A DNA stretch of 64,000 nucleotides, taken from CAYNRG01 sp964399545 (lineage in GTDB: Bacteria > Bacillota_I > Bacilli_A > Erysipelotrichales > Erysipelotrichaceae). The translations under genes and the position numbers were made by a program. Position 1 is the first letter of the stretch, and each line of letters begins with the position of its first letter. Of the stretch, positions 1 through 7,214 are shown piece after piece. The notes beneath the pieces are model-generated. The model was not told the DNA's origin, did not search any database, and was given only the letters and a program-made list of their open reading frames with translations. The DNA lies in NCBI GenBank assembly GCA_964399545.1, contig CAYNRG010000001.1, forward strand, positions 124,001 through 188,000, in the 5' to 3' direction.

Positions 1-264
1 TTGCGTTCGTTAGGAAATACCAGAAAGGCATTATTTCAAATTGGAAAAGAAGGATTGTCTTTAAATTTAATCGATACAGTTAAAGATTCACTGGAGGCCC
101 ATGAGCTAGTAAAAATAAGTGTTTTAAAAACATGTAGTACAGATATAAAAGAATTAAGCTTTGATTTAGCGATGAATACAAAAAGTGAAGTAGTTCAAAT
201 TATAGGAAAGACTTTTTTGTTGTATCGTTCTTCAAAAGAGAAGAAAATCCATTTTCATGATTAA
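1..264 (+). CDS. yhbY: YhbY-family ribosome assembly RNA-binding protein (5'-partial)
   Basis: This is the 3' part of a small CRS1-YhbY (CRM) domain protein, a family that binds pre-50S ribosomal particles. The visible 87 residues cover nearly the whole domain, including the FQIGKEGLS segment and the C-terminal QIIGKTFLLYRSS strand. Relative to the ~96-residue B. subtilis YqeI, about nine N-terminal residues lie before the window, so the TTG at base 1 is probably internal. Its stop overlaps the next start by 8 bases. The order yhbY-nadD-yqeK-rsfS-methyltransferase matches the B. subtilis yqeI-yqeM operon and supports the call. Confidence 0.88.
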   Translation: MRSLGNTRKALFQIGKEGLSLNLIDTVKDSLEAHELVKISVLKTCSTDIKELSFDLAMNTKSEVVQIIGKTFLLYRSSKEKKIHFHD

Positions 265-1306
265 AGTGGGGTGTCTTGGAGGTAGTTTTGATCCTATTCA
301 CAAAGGGCATCTGGAATTAGCGAAGTTTGCTTTGAAAAATTGCGATTTAGATGAAGTATGGCTAATTCCAACCAAGAGTACACCTTTAAAAGATAGACAA
401 GTGAGTGAAATCAATCATCGAAAAGCGATGATTGATTTAGCTATCCAAGGACAAGAGAGAATAATGTGCTGCGATATTGAAGAAAATTTGGAACAGCCAT
501 CATATACCATTAAGACAGTAGAAACTTTGAAAGAAAAATATCCGAATCATCAGTTTTTTTGGATTATTGGAGATGACCTTGTTAAACAATTACCGTTGTG
601 GAAAGATATTGAAACATTGATGAAAAAAATACAGTTTATTGTTGTTCAACGCAATGAAGAATCGGTGGAAGATTCACGATTTATCTATCAAAAAGGGTTC
701 GATTACAAAGCGAGTAGTACAGAAATTCGCTGCGGTGACTTTAAGGAATTAACAAAGGAAGTTAAAGATTATATCTTGGATCAGGGGTTATATTTAAATG
801 AAATTGTTCAAAGTCACTGTAGTGAGAGTAGAACTAGCCATGTATTAACTACTACAGAATTGGCTTTGGAATTAGCAGCAGCACATCAAGTTGACCTGAA
901 AAAGGTTCGACTTGCATCGATGTTGCATGATATTTGTAAGGAAAAGAGTGATGAAGAAATTAAATCTCTTCTATCCAAGGAAGAGAAGAAGGTAATCAGG
1001 AAGTTTCCGTATCGTGGTCATGCTTATGCTGGAGCAGCTTGGGCAAGAAAATACATGGGAGTGGAAGATGAAGTTGTCCTAAATGCAATCTATGCACATT
1101 CTGAAGGGAATGCAAAATCTGAAATAGGAAAAATTATATACCTTGCAGATAAATTGGATCGTGGACGAGGATTTAATGACGAGAGATTGATTGAGCAAAG
1201 TAAAAAGGATTTGAATTTAGGAATTGAAGAAGTAAAGTCTGAATATGAGAAGAGAAGGAGAGAACATGACCTTATTAAACTTGATAAAAGAAGCAATGAA
1301 CAATAA
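257..1306 (+). CDS. nadD: Fused nicotinate-nucleotide adenylyltransferase / YqeK HD-domain hydrolase
   Basis: A 349-residue protein joins two enzymes that are separate genes in B. subtilis. Residues ~1-190 are NadD, which makes nicotinate adenine dinucleotide from NaMN and ATP. It has the nucleotidyltransferase signature GGSFDPIHKGH near the start and the ISSTEIR-like ASSTEIR motif near residue 155. Residues ~191-340 are a YqeK-type HD domain with an HD pair in MLHDICKE; characterised YqeK proteins hydrolyse diadenosine tetraphosphate. It starts inside yhbY (8-base overlap) and its 3' end overlaps rsfS by 41 bases, so the operon is translationally coupled. Similar fusions are known in Erysipelotrichia and mollicutes. 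Family assignment is firm; activities are inferred. Confidence 0.92.
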   Translation: MIKVGCLGGSFDPIHKGHLELAKFALKNCDLDEVWLIPTKSTPLKDRQVSEINHRKAMIDLAIQGQERIMCCDIEENLEQPSYTIKTVETLKEKYPNHQFFWIIGDDLVKQLPLWKDIETLMKKIQFIVVQRNEESVEDSRFIYQKGFDYKASSTEIRCGDFKELTKEVKDYILDQGLYLNEIVQSHCSESRTSHVLTTTELALELAAAHQVDLKKVRLASMLHDICKEKSDEEIKSLLSKEEKKVIRKFPYRGHAYAGAAWARKYMGVEDEVVLNAIYAHSEGNAKSEIGKIIYLADKLDRGRGFNDERLIEQSKKDLNLGIEEVKSEYEKRRREHDLIKLDKRSNEQ

Positions 1307-1601
1307 ATTAGCCACGAATATTGTGGTGTTAGATTTTAGAGATAGGAGCCCTTTCTGTGACTATTTCATCATTGGGACAGCAAAGAATCATCGAATGGCG
1401 AAATCTATTATTGATCATATTGAAGAGGAAGTCTTAAAGCATGGAGAAAAGGTTAGGTCCATTGAAGGTAATGAGGATAGTGCGTGGCAGTTAATTGATT
1501 GTTACCAAGTAGTCGCTCATGTTTTTGTTGGTGAAGAAAGAGATGTCTATCAGTTAGAGAAACTATGGAGTGATTTGCCCAAAGAGGATATAAATTCATG
1601 A
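1266..1601 (+). CDS. rsfS: Ribosomal silencing factor RsfS
   Basis: A 111-residue RsfS/YqeL (DUF143) protein. The family binds ribosomal protein L14 and blocks subunit joining during starvation. Diagnostic segments are VVLDFRDRSPFCDYFIIGTA, the downstream HGEKVRSIEG, and W-x-L-x-D-x3-VVAHVF. The ATG at 1266 is chosen over the upstream ATG at 1245 because a strong AGAAGGAG ribosome binding site lies 6-12 bases before it, and because homologues start at this point. The gene begins inside the nadD-yqeK reading frame and ends with an ATGA overlap to the methyltransferase gene. Confidence 0.93.
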   Translation: MTLLNLIKEAMNNKLATNIVVLDFRDRSPFCDYFIIGTAKNHRMAKSIIDHIEEEVLKHGEKVRSIEGNEDSAWQLIDCYQVVAHVFVGEERDVYQLEKLWSDLPKEDINS

Positions 1602-2293
1602 TTTATAATACTTTAGCGCAATATTATGATGCTTTAGTTAAAGATGATCAAGCAACAAAAGAATGGTTAGAATTTACAATGAAACACAGTAGTGGAAATG
1701 AAATTTTGGAATTAGCTTGTGGGAGTGGAGAGATTTCAAATGCTCTATATCATCAAGGTGTGAGCATAGTAGCTACAGATTTCTCAAAAGAGATGGGTCA
1801 ACAGTTGCAAAAGAAATATCCAAGTGTTCCCTTTGAAGAAATGGATATGAGAAAGATTGAAACGACAAAAAGTTGGGATGCTATTCTTTGTTATTGTGAT
1901 AGTATTAATTATTTAAGGACTACACAGGAATTGTTAGCGGTTTTTGAAGGCGTAAAGAAAGCTCTAAAACCAGGAGGAGTTTTTTTGTTTGATGTTCATT
2001 CAAGTGATCGACTAGAAGAATTTGAAGAGATGTATATTGAGGAAGGGATTGTTTTGGATGTCCCTTATCAGTGGACTATCCAATGTGAAAATAGAAAGTT
2101 GAATCACCATTTTGCTTTTTATACAGAAGAGGCTGTGTTGGAAGAAAGTCATTGTCAAACAATTTTTTCAATAGAAGAGATTAATCATTGCTTAGAACAA
2201 GTTGGATTAAGTTATGAGATAATGACAGATTTTAATAAAATGGGAGTTCAAAAAGGGGAGAAGTATTTTTATATCGCTAGGAGGGATAAGTGA
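1598..2293 (+). CDS. Class I SAM-dependent methyltransferase (YqeM-like)
   Basis: A 231-residue Rossmann-fold methyltransferase. Motif I is ILELACGSGEIS (residues ~36-47), followed by the acidic strand end IVATDFS and the KPGGVFLFDVHS strand. No substrate-specific domain is visible, so the methyl acceptor is unknown. It overlaps rsfS by 4 bases (ATGA) and ends at the mtnN start. The same position in B. subtilis is occupied by yqeM, also of unknown substrate, so this is a conserved operon partner. Because mtnN follows, SAM-derived by-products of such enzymes would be recycled from the same transcript. Confidence 0.85.
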   Translation: MIYNTLAQYYDALVKDDQATKEWLEFTMKHSSGNEILELACGSGEISNALYHQGVSIVATDFSKEMGQQLQKKYPSVPFEEMDMRKIETTKSWDAILCYCDSINYLRTTQELLAVFEGVKKALKPGGVFLFDVHSSDRLEEFEEMYIEEGIVLDVPYQWTIQCENRKLNHHFAFYTEEAVLEESHCQTIFSIEEINHCLEQVGLSYEIMTDFNKMGVQKGEKYFYIARRDK

Positions 2294-2973
2294 TGATTGC
2301 TTTTATAGGTGCTATGCAATTGGAGGTTGATGCTCTTGTTTCAAAGATGACAGAAGTTCAGAAGAAAGTGTATAGTGGAACAGATTTTTACTTGGGTAAA
2401 TTGTCAGAAAAAGACTGTATCGTTATGAAGAGTGGTATTGGAAAAGTAGCTTCTTCAATGACAACTACGATTTTGCTAGAAAATTTTCAAGTTAGCAAAG
2501 TCATAAATATTGGAACAGCTGGAGGAATTCAATCCCATTTGAAGGTGTTGGATGTTGTTGTTTCATTGCAGGTCACACAGCATGATTTAGATGTACCGGG
2601 TTGGGATAAAGGATTTGATAAAGTTGGATTTTGCTATTATGCAGATGAAAGGTTAGTTGAAAATATTCGCCTATTGACAGAAAAAGAAGAGGATAGAGTA
2701 TGGTTCGGCAATATTGTTACAGGGGATTGCTTTATTTACTTAGAAGAACAACTTGACCGTTTGAAAAAGGAGTATCCAGAAGCACTTTGTGCTGAAATGG
2801 AGGGCGCTTCTATCGCAAAGGTTTGTGATCATTATAAGATTCCTTTTATTATTATTCGATCATTGTCAGATATTGTTTTCCAAGAAGGTAATGAGATGAG
2901 TTTTGATGAGTATGCAGATAAGGCTTCAGCTCGAAGCGCTAAATGGTGCGAGAAATTAATTGAAATGATTTAA
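2293..2973 (+). CDS. mtnN: 5'-methylthioadenosine/S-adenosylhomocysteine nucleosidase
   Basis: A 226-residue MTA/SAH nucleosidase (Pfs). It cleaves MTA, SAH and 5'-deoxyadenosine to adenine and thio-ribose products. Visible family features are the N-terminal FIGAMQLEVDAL with its conserved Glu, the INIGTAGG strand, the substrate-binding AEMEGASIA segment, and RSLSDI carrying the catalytic Asp. I prefer the ATG at 2293, which overlaps the upstream TGA by one base, over the in-frame GTG at 2290. The AGGAGG site then sits 7 bases upstream. It is the last gene of the operon and is followed by a strong hairpin terminator. Confidence 0.94.
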   Translation: MIAFIGAMQLEVDALVSKMTEVQKKVYSGTDFYLGKLSEKDCIVMKSGIGKVASSMTTTILLENFQVSKVINIGTAGGIQSHLKVLDVVVSLQVTQHDLDVPGWDKGFDKVGFCYYADERLVENIRLLTEKEEDRVWFGNIVTGDCFIYLEEQLDRLKKEYPEALCAEMEGASIAKVCDHYKIPFIIIRSLSDIVFQEGNEMSFDEYADKASARSAKWCEKLIEMI

Positions 2974-2992
2974 GTTAAAGGAATAATAAAAG

Positions 2993-3029
2993 AAAGGTAG
3001 AACTCAATTAGAGTTCTACCTTTAATTTT
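2993..3029 (+). terminator. Hairpin terminator after mtnN
   Basis: A perfect 13-bp stem: 2993-3005 pairs with 3011-3023 around an AATTA loop. A short T-rich tail (3021-3029) follows, and its end is shared with the target duplication of the adjacent mobile element. It lies 20 bases after the mtnN stop. Confidence 0.8.
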
Positions 3030-3030
3030 A

Positions 3031-3185
3031 GGCTATGTTTTAATATAGTATTGATTAGTGATGCATTTGTGAAAATTGGTTATAATATAATTCGAATAAA
3101 AATGTAGGGCGTATGTCAGTCTATATACTCCTACATTTTTGTTATTTAAATCACCCTAATATCAACACTATATTAAAACATAGCC
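3031..3185. mobile_element. MITE-like non-autonomous element, 155 bp
   Basis: Terminal inverted repeats begin GGCTATGTTTTAATATAGT (3031-3049) and match the complement of 3185-3167 exactly. The match extends to ~25 bases with one mismatch (3031-3055 against 3185-3161). An identical 8-bp direct repeat TAATTTTA flanks the element at 3023-3030 and 3186-3193, the expected footprint of transposase insertion. No ORF is present. The centre holds an 11-bp hairpin (3098-3108 with 3130-3140) that ends in a T run on each strand and could terminate transcription both ways. The parent transposase is not in the window. An 8-bp duplication is typical of ISL3 and IS6 families, but I cannot assign one. Confidence 0.75.
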
Positions 3186-3218
3186 TAATTTTAAAACAAG
3201 AAATGGTTACATGTTCGA

Positions 3219-4538
3219 TTATCGAGTAATCCAACGATTATTATTCAAAGTGAATAGAGAATAGATTTTAAGAGGAGTAATAACCAATAAGTGGATAAAC
3301 CCATAAAGAGGTGCTAGAATAAGGGTTGTAGATGTAACTGTAAAGTAGTAAATATTTCGAACAAGTGAATTGACAATAATGAATAATAGAAATAAAGATA
3401 TTTCCAATGCCAAGTATCCAGTTTGAAAAAAAATACTATAGGTTGCAGTTGAAAGAGTGACGAGCATTAAGATAAACATAATAAGCTCAAGTAGTATCCA
3501 AAGCAAAGGTTTGATGTGGTTTGCTTTTGTCATTGAGTGAATACCTAAGAAGCTTTCTCTGAAGAAAGAACGATTCCAACGAATTTGTTGTAGCACAAAT
3601 CCTTTAAAAGTAGAGGGGATATGAGTTAAAGCGACAGCACTACTTTGATATAGAACTTCTCCATAGCGAAGAGCGATATTAGTAAGGCATCGATCATCAC
3701 CAAATGTTTGACGTTTCCCAAGAAAAATTTGATTTAAATACTCATCCAAATTTTCTTGAATGATGTTACTTTTATAAATGGTGCATGGGCCACTAGCAAC
3801 AATAACGCTACGGGTTACAGATTGTGCAGCACGCTCTGATTCAAATGCGTTAAAATAGCGAGCATTTAAAATTCGCGTTAATAAGTTTTCACTTTCATTA
3901 CTTGCGACAACTTTTCCAGTAACGCAAACAACCTCTCGTTTTCCTTTATCTTTGAAAAAAGGAATTAATAGTTCGTGCAAGCAGTTTTTCATTAGCTGAG
4001 TATCGCTATCGGTAGTCATGATAAAATCAGTACTAATTAGAGGAAAAACAACTCCTTGAGCATTTCTTTTCCCGCCATTTTCTTTGCAGATATGCAGATG
4101 GAAAGATGGGACATTATCACAAACTTTTTTTAAAAAATTAGAAACATCTGGATTTTCACTACCATCATCAATAAAGTAGACATGATCAAAAGGTTTGCTT
4201 TGCTCAAGAATAGTGGTAATTTGTTGTTTCATTAAGTTCAAGTTTTCATTATAAAAAGGAACAACAAGAGATACAGTAGCAGCCTTTATTTTCTTCTCAA
4301 TTTCAGGATCATTATTTGTCACTTCTTTATAAGAGGCTGCGAAAATGAGTTTCGAATAGATATAAATGAAGAATAAAGGAAAGAAGAAAGAAAGGCTAAA
4401 AACAAGTAAAGTCATGGATTCATACAGTTCTTTGTAGATTAAAAGAAAAGAAGCGTGGATGAATAGAGCAATAATTAGTCCGATGATTCGCGTTTTTTTG
4501 GAAAGAGGATGGGTAAATTTTTTTTCTCTGAGATTCAT
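3219..4538 (-). CDS. Hyaluronan-synthase-like processive family 2 glycosyltransferase
   Basis: A 439-residue membrane GT2 enzyme built like class I hyaluronan synthases. Two N-terminal membrane helices (~17-36, 43-66) precede a cytosolic GT-A domain with DDGS, DSDT and GDDRCLTN, then the QQIRWNRSFFRES acceptor motif and about four C-terminal helices. Segments such as ERAAQS and SGPCTIY closely match streptococcal HasA. The C-terminal WGTR motif of class I synthases is changed to WITR and lies at the extreme end. I use the ATG at 4538, not the GTG pair at 4550, because those bases form the ribosome binding site. It follows the dehydrogenase by 18 bases in one operon. It probably polymerises and exports a polysaccharide; the sugar is unknown. 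Confidence 0.85.
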   Translation of the reverse strand: MNLREKKFTHPLSKKTRIIGLIIALFIHASFLLIYKELYESMTLLVFSLSFFFPLFFIYIYSKLIFAASYKEVTNNDPEIEKKIKAATVSLVVPFYNENLNLMKQQITTILEQSKPFDHVYFIDDGSENPDVSNFLKKVCDNVPSFHLHICKENGGKRNAQGVVFPLISTDFIMTTDSDTQLMKNCLHELLIPFFKDKGKREVVCVTGKVVASNESENLLTRILNARYFNAFESERAAQSVTRSVIVASGPCTIYKSNIIQENLDEYLNQIFLGKRQTFGDDRCLTNIALRYGEVLYQSSAVALTHIPSTFKGFVLQQIRWNRSFFRESFLGIHSMTKANHIKPLLWILLELIMFILMLVTLSTATYSIFFQTGYLALEISLFLLFIIVNSLVRNIYYFTVTSTTLILAPLYGFIHLLVITPLKIYSLFTLNNNRWITR

Positions 4539-4556
4539 TATGTTCACCACCTTTCG

Positions 4557-5831
4557 TTAAATACTTTGAACAACATTGAATCTTTTTTTGATAGTATCAT
4601 TCAGTGAACGCCTATAATCAAAAATGATGCTGTCATCATCAAATAGAAGCCTTTGAAAATCATCAATAGAGAGGTTTCTATAAAGATCATGAGGCTGATA
4701 AATAAAAACTAAATCAAAATCTTTTATGTCCTTAAGAGGCTGTAATTGAATATGAAATTCTTCAAAAAATTCAGAGGAATTAATGTAATCGTCGGATAAG
4801 GTGACATCAATTCCAAAGTTAATTAATTCATGATACATATGAACGACTTTTGTGTTTCTAAAATCATTAACATTTTCCTTATAAGCTGCGCCAAGGAGTA
4901 GAACCTTTTTAACTCCTTTGTGCATATTGAATAGTTCAGCGACAATTCGGTTAGTAAAGTTTTTGAAGTATTGTTCATTGACATGCCTGCTTGATTTAAT
5001 AATATTTAGTTTCATGTTATATTTCTTGGACTGATGAATTAAGTAATAAGGATCTACAGAGATGCAATGACCTCCTACCATTCCAGGAAGATATTTTGAA
5101 AAATTCCATTTCGTTGAGGCTCCATCAATTACATCATAGATATCAATATCTAGTTTTTTATATAGCTGACTAAGTTCATTAATTAGAGCAATATTAACAT
5201 CGCGTTGCACATTTTCTGTTATTTTAATAGCTTCAGCTGTTTTGACATTAGTAGCTCTATATAATGGAGCGTGAATGACAGTTCCATAAATTTGTTCCAT
5301 AATATCAGTTGTTTTATGATCACATCCAGCAATTACCTTTGTTACATTGATGAAAGAATAGTCAGAAGCTCCTGGAGAAACTCGCTCTGGGGAGTAACCA
5401 TATTTAAAATCAGTAATGGCTGATAATCCGGATGTTTCTTCAATTAAGGGGATACACTCACTTTCTGTAGCTGTAGGATATACAGTGGATTCATAAATGA
5501 CAATATCACTTTTGTTTAGAATACTGCCTACTGCTTTAGAAGCTTCATAGAGATAATCCATTTTGGGTTGCATGTTTTCATCCACTGGAGTAGGAACTGC
5601 TATTATATAAACATTTGATTGACCACAATTAGATAGGTTATCTGTAAAGGATAATTTTCTCCCTAAATAATCAATCGGTTTATTGAAGTCAATCGGATTA
5701 ATACCTTGTTTGTATTTTTTAATCCTTTCAGTATTGGTATCATAGCCGATGACTTCAAAATGGTTGGAAAGCTCATAAGCTAAAGGAAACCCTACATAAC
5801 CTAAGCCTATGACAGTGATTTTTACTTCCAT
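4557..5831 (-). CDS. Nucleotide-sugar 6-dehydrogenase, UDP-HexNAc (TviB/WbpA) type
   Basis: A 424-residue NAD-dependent UDP-sugar dehydrogenase that oxidises C6 twice to give a uronate. The N-terminal Rossmann motif is IGLGYVG (8-14). GYSPERVSPG lies at 145-154, a conserved Lys at 203 in KITENVQRD, and the catalytic Cys256 in GGHCISVDPYYL. These signatures are those of UDP-N-acetylhexosamine dehydrogenases (Vi antigen TviB, WbpA/WbpO), not of UDP-glucose dehydrogenase HasB with its GGxCLPKD form. The start at 5831 has AAGGAGG 6 bases upstream. It is first in a two-gene operon with the HasA-like synthase, so it likely supplies an aminouronate donor. Exact substrate is inference. Confidence 0.85.
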   Translation of the reverse strand: MEVKITVIGLGYVGFPLAYELSNHFEVIGYDTNTERIKKYKQGINPIDFNKPIDYLGRKLSFTDNLSNCGQSNVYIIAVPTPVDENMQPKMDYLYEASKAVGSILNKSDIVIYESTVYPTATESECIPLIEETSGLSAITDFKYGYSPERVSPGASDYSFINVTKVIAGCDHKTTDIMEQIYGTVIHAPLYRATNVKTAEAIKITENVQRDVNIALINELSQLYKKLDIDIYDVIDGASTKWNFSKYLPGMVGGHCISVDPYYLIHQSKKYNMKLNIIKSSRHVNEQYFKNFTNRIVAELFNMHKGVKKVLLLGAAYKENVNDFRNTKVVHMYHELINFGIDVTLSDDYINSSEFFEEFHIQLQPLKDIKDFDLVFIYQPHDLYRNLSIDDFQRLLFDDDSIIFDYRRSLNDTIKKRFNVVQSI

Positions 5832-5847
5832 AATATCCTCCTTTTCT

Positions 5848-5863
5848 AAGTGTGTATACACTT
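5848..5863. promoter_or_regulatory. Inverted repeat, possible operator in the 5' leader of the polysaccharide operon
   Basis: AAGTGT-GTAT-ACACTT is a 6-bp inverted repeat with a 4-base spacer. It lies between the predicted transcription start (~5893) and the ribosome binding site of the dehydrogenase gene. GntR-type operators have this general shape, but no regulator gene is adjacent. Confidence 0.4.
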
Positions 5864-5899
5864 AATATTTATATATAATAGAATATATTAATATTCTTA

Positions 5900-5928
5900 A
5901 TTATATACCTGCTTATATAAATGTGCAA
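5900..5928 (-). promoter_or_regulatory. Sigma-A promoter of the dehydrogenase / HasA-like operon
   Basis: On the minus strand TTGCAC (5928-5923) is followed after exactly 17 bases by TATAAT (5905-5900). This is a near-consensus vegetative promoter about 70 bases before the dehydrogenase start. Confidence 0.75.
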
Positions 5929-5929
5929 T

Positions 5930-5954
5930 AAAAAATTCTCCTTTAGGGAGAATC
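5930..5954 (-). terminator. Terminator of the thioredoxin-like gene
   Basis: Read on the minus strand, a 7-bp stem (5953-5947 with 5941-5935, 5-base loop) runs straight into a T tract. It ends 2 bases before the -35 box of the next operon on the same strand. Confidence 0.65.
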
Positions 5955-6016
5955 TTTGTTTTATAATGTAATTAATTAATGAGGTTAGTATAAATGAATT
6001 TCCTTCTCTAAGTCTT

Positions 6017-6556
6017 TTATCTAGGAATTTCAATTTCTTTCTCTGTTTCTTCAAATAAACCACTCCAAATATTATTTTCAGAGAGCCAACGCTTTAACTC
6101 TAGTTCATTAAAAGGATTATCCGGAGCATATTGAATGGAATTGTTGATAACGAACTCACCATCTTCGATAGTGACAGAAATTAAAGCAGGGTAGGAGCTA
6201 ATACCCCATTCAGCAGCTATTTTGTTTGTGTCTAGTGATTCTTCAAGTGAAGTGACATCAACGTAGTCTATTCTAGAAAAAAGGCTGCTACCTTGTTTTA
6301 CTTCTAATGGTTTAATAATTGTATCTTGAACATAGATACAATCGGGATTGGATGGTGAACAAAAGAATAAATAATGGGTACTAGAATCTCCAGAACTGAG
6401 TAAGTAGTCATCAAGAGTTTCATAGGAGATTAATGTATAAGAAGGTAGTTGCCTCTCGATTTCATCTTTTTCAGGTTGGAAGAAGATATAGAAAATAAGA
6501 ATACTACTCATCAGTAAATTGATAAATAAAACCGACATAACTATTTTTTTTGACAT
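6017..6556 (-). CDS. Membrane-anchored thioredoxin-fold protein with a CX6C motif
   Basis: A 179-residue protein. One N-terminal membrane helix (~6-26) is followed by a thioredoxin-like domain that would lie outside the cell. The usual CXXC site is replaced by FCSPSNPDC, two cysteines six residues apart. The cis-proline region is present as ISSYPALISV, and the C-terminal helix as NELELKRWLSE. The start at 6556 has AAAGGAGC upstream, at a long 12-base spacing. An in-frame ATG further upstream would add 21 residues without a membrane-type sequence. The exact redox role is unknown. A Trx fold is likely, but classical oxidoreductase chemistry is doubtful given the spacing. Confidence 0.65.
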   Translation of the reverse strand: MSKKIVMSVLFINLLMSSILIFYIFFQPEKDEIERQLPSYTLISYETLDDYLLSSGDSSTHYLFFCSPSNPDCIYVQDTIIKPLEVKQGSSLFSRIDYVDVTSLEESLDTNKIAAEWGISSYPALISVTIEDGEFVINNSIQYAPDNPFNELELKRWLSENNIWSGLFEETEKEIEIPR

Positions 6557-6587
6557 ATTGTGAAACCAGCTCCTTTTAAAAGTCTTA

Positions 6588-6640
6588 AACAGTGTACCAT
6601 TTTTTATAAAATAGTGCAATTTTATTATGAAATAGTGTAA
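6588..6640. repeat. Three iterated AAYAGTGYA motifs in a divergent promoter region
   Basis: Near-identical 9-mers occur at 6588-6596, 6610-6618 and 6631-6639. They are spaced 22 and 21 bases apart, about two helical turns, between the thioredoxin-like gene and dnaD. The first two coincide with the minus-strand -10 and -35 boxes, so part of the similarity may be promoter sequence. Confidence 0.4.
6591..6619 (-). promoter_or_regulatory. Promoter of the thioredoxin-like gene
   Basis: On the minus strand TTGCAC (6619-6614), a 17-base spacer, then TACACT (6596-6591) preceded by TGG as an extended -10. It lies 35 bases before the chosen start codon. Confidence 0.55.
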
Positions 6641-6665
6641 TATAATAAAGAAAGAGGGTTATATT

Positions 6666-7214
6666 ATGACATGGTATACTGAAAATTATGTAAATCGTCG
6701 AGATTGGATTTTGGAATATGCAGAATTGTTGAATTTGACAAAGGAGGAGTTAGTGTGTGTCCTGATGATTGATTATTTTAATTCTAATCATCTTGAAATC
6801 ACACAAACTATCTTATGTAAGAAGTTATCTGTGAAACAAGAAGAACTAGATAAAATTTTAGGGTTATTATCAGCAAAGCGATATTTATCTATTCAGGTTG
6901 TTGGAGGAAAGGTTGATTTTTCCCTAAATGGATTATTTGAGACGAAGGTAGCTCGTGTTCAGACAGCAATCAATGCAACTTTGTTTGATCTATTTGAAAG
7001 TGAGTTTGGAAGACCATTATCACAAAATGAAATGGAAGAATTGAATAAGTGGATTCGTGAAATGGATTCTAAGCTAATTACCTATGCACTAAAAGAAGCA
7101 TCGATGTATAATGCGGTTAATTTTAAATACATAGGGAAAATCCTTCGAACCTGGAAGGAAAAAGGCGTGACTGTGGAGAAAATTGAAAAGGGTGATTCAA
7201 TTGAAAGTGAATGA
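6666..7214 (+). CDS. dnaD: DNA replication protein DnaD
   Basis: A 182-residue DnaD-family primosomal protein. B. subtilis DnaD helps remodel DNA and load the helicase at oriC and stalled forks. The N-terminal winged-helix part (~1-90) contains LNLTKEELVCVLMIDYF. The C-terminal DnaB/DnaD helical domain contains FGRPLSQNEMEELNKWI and ends with the YxxxI-type block NAVNFKYIGKILRTWKEKGV. It is shorter than the 232-residue B. subtilis protein, mainly lacking the C-terminal tail. An AAGAGGG site precedes the ATG, and a TATAAT lies at 6641-6646. It overlaps nth by about 14 bases, as in the conserved dnaD-nth pair. Confidence 0.9.
   Translation: MTWYTENYVNRRDWILEYAELLNLTKEELVCVLMIDYFNSNHLEITQTILCKKLSVKQEELDKILGLLSAKRYLSIQVVGGKVDFSLNGLFETKVARVQTAINATLFDLFESEFGRPLSQNEMEELNKWIREMDSKLITYALKEASMYNAVNFKYIGKILRTWKEKGVTVEKIEKGDSIESE

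Noticed and set aside
3063..3148. A small gene or promoter inside the MITE
   Set aside because: No ORF of useful size exists, and the TATAAT at 3081 lacks a -35 at proper spacing; the internal hairpin is the only clear feature.
5869..6063. Minus-strand ORF of 64 codons between the thioredoxin-like gene and the dehydrogenase gene
   Set aside because: It covers the terminator and promoter, has no ribosome binding site and has low-complexity AT-rich composition.
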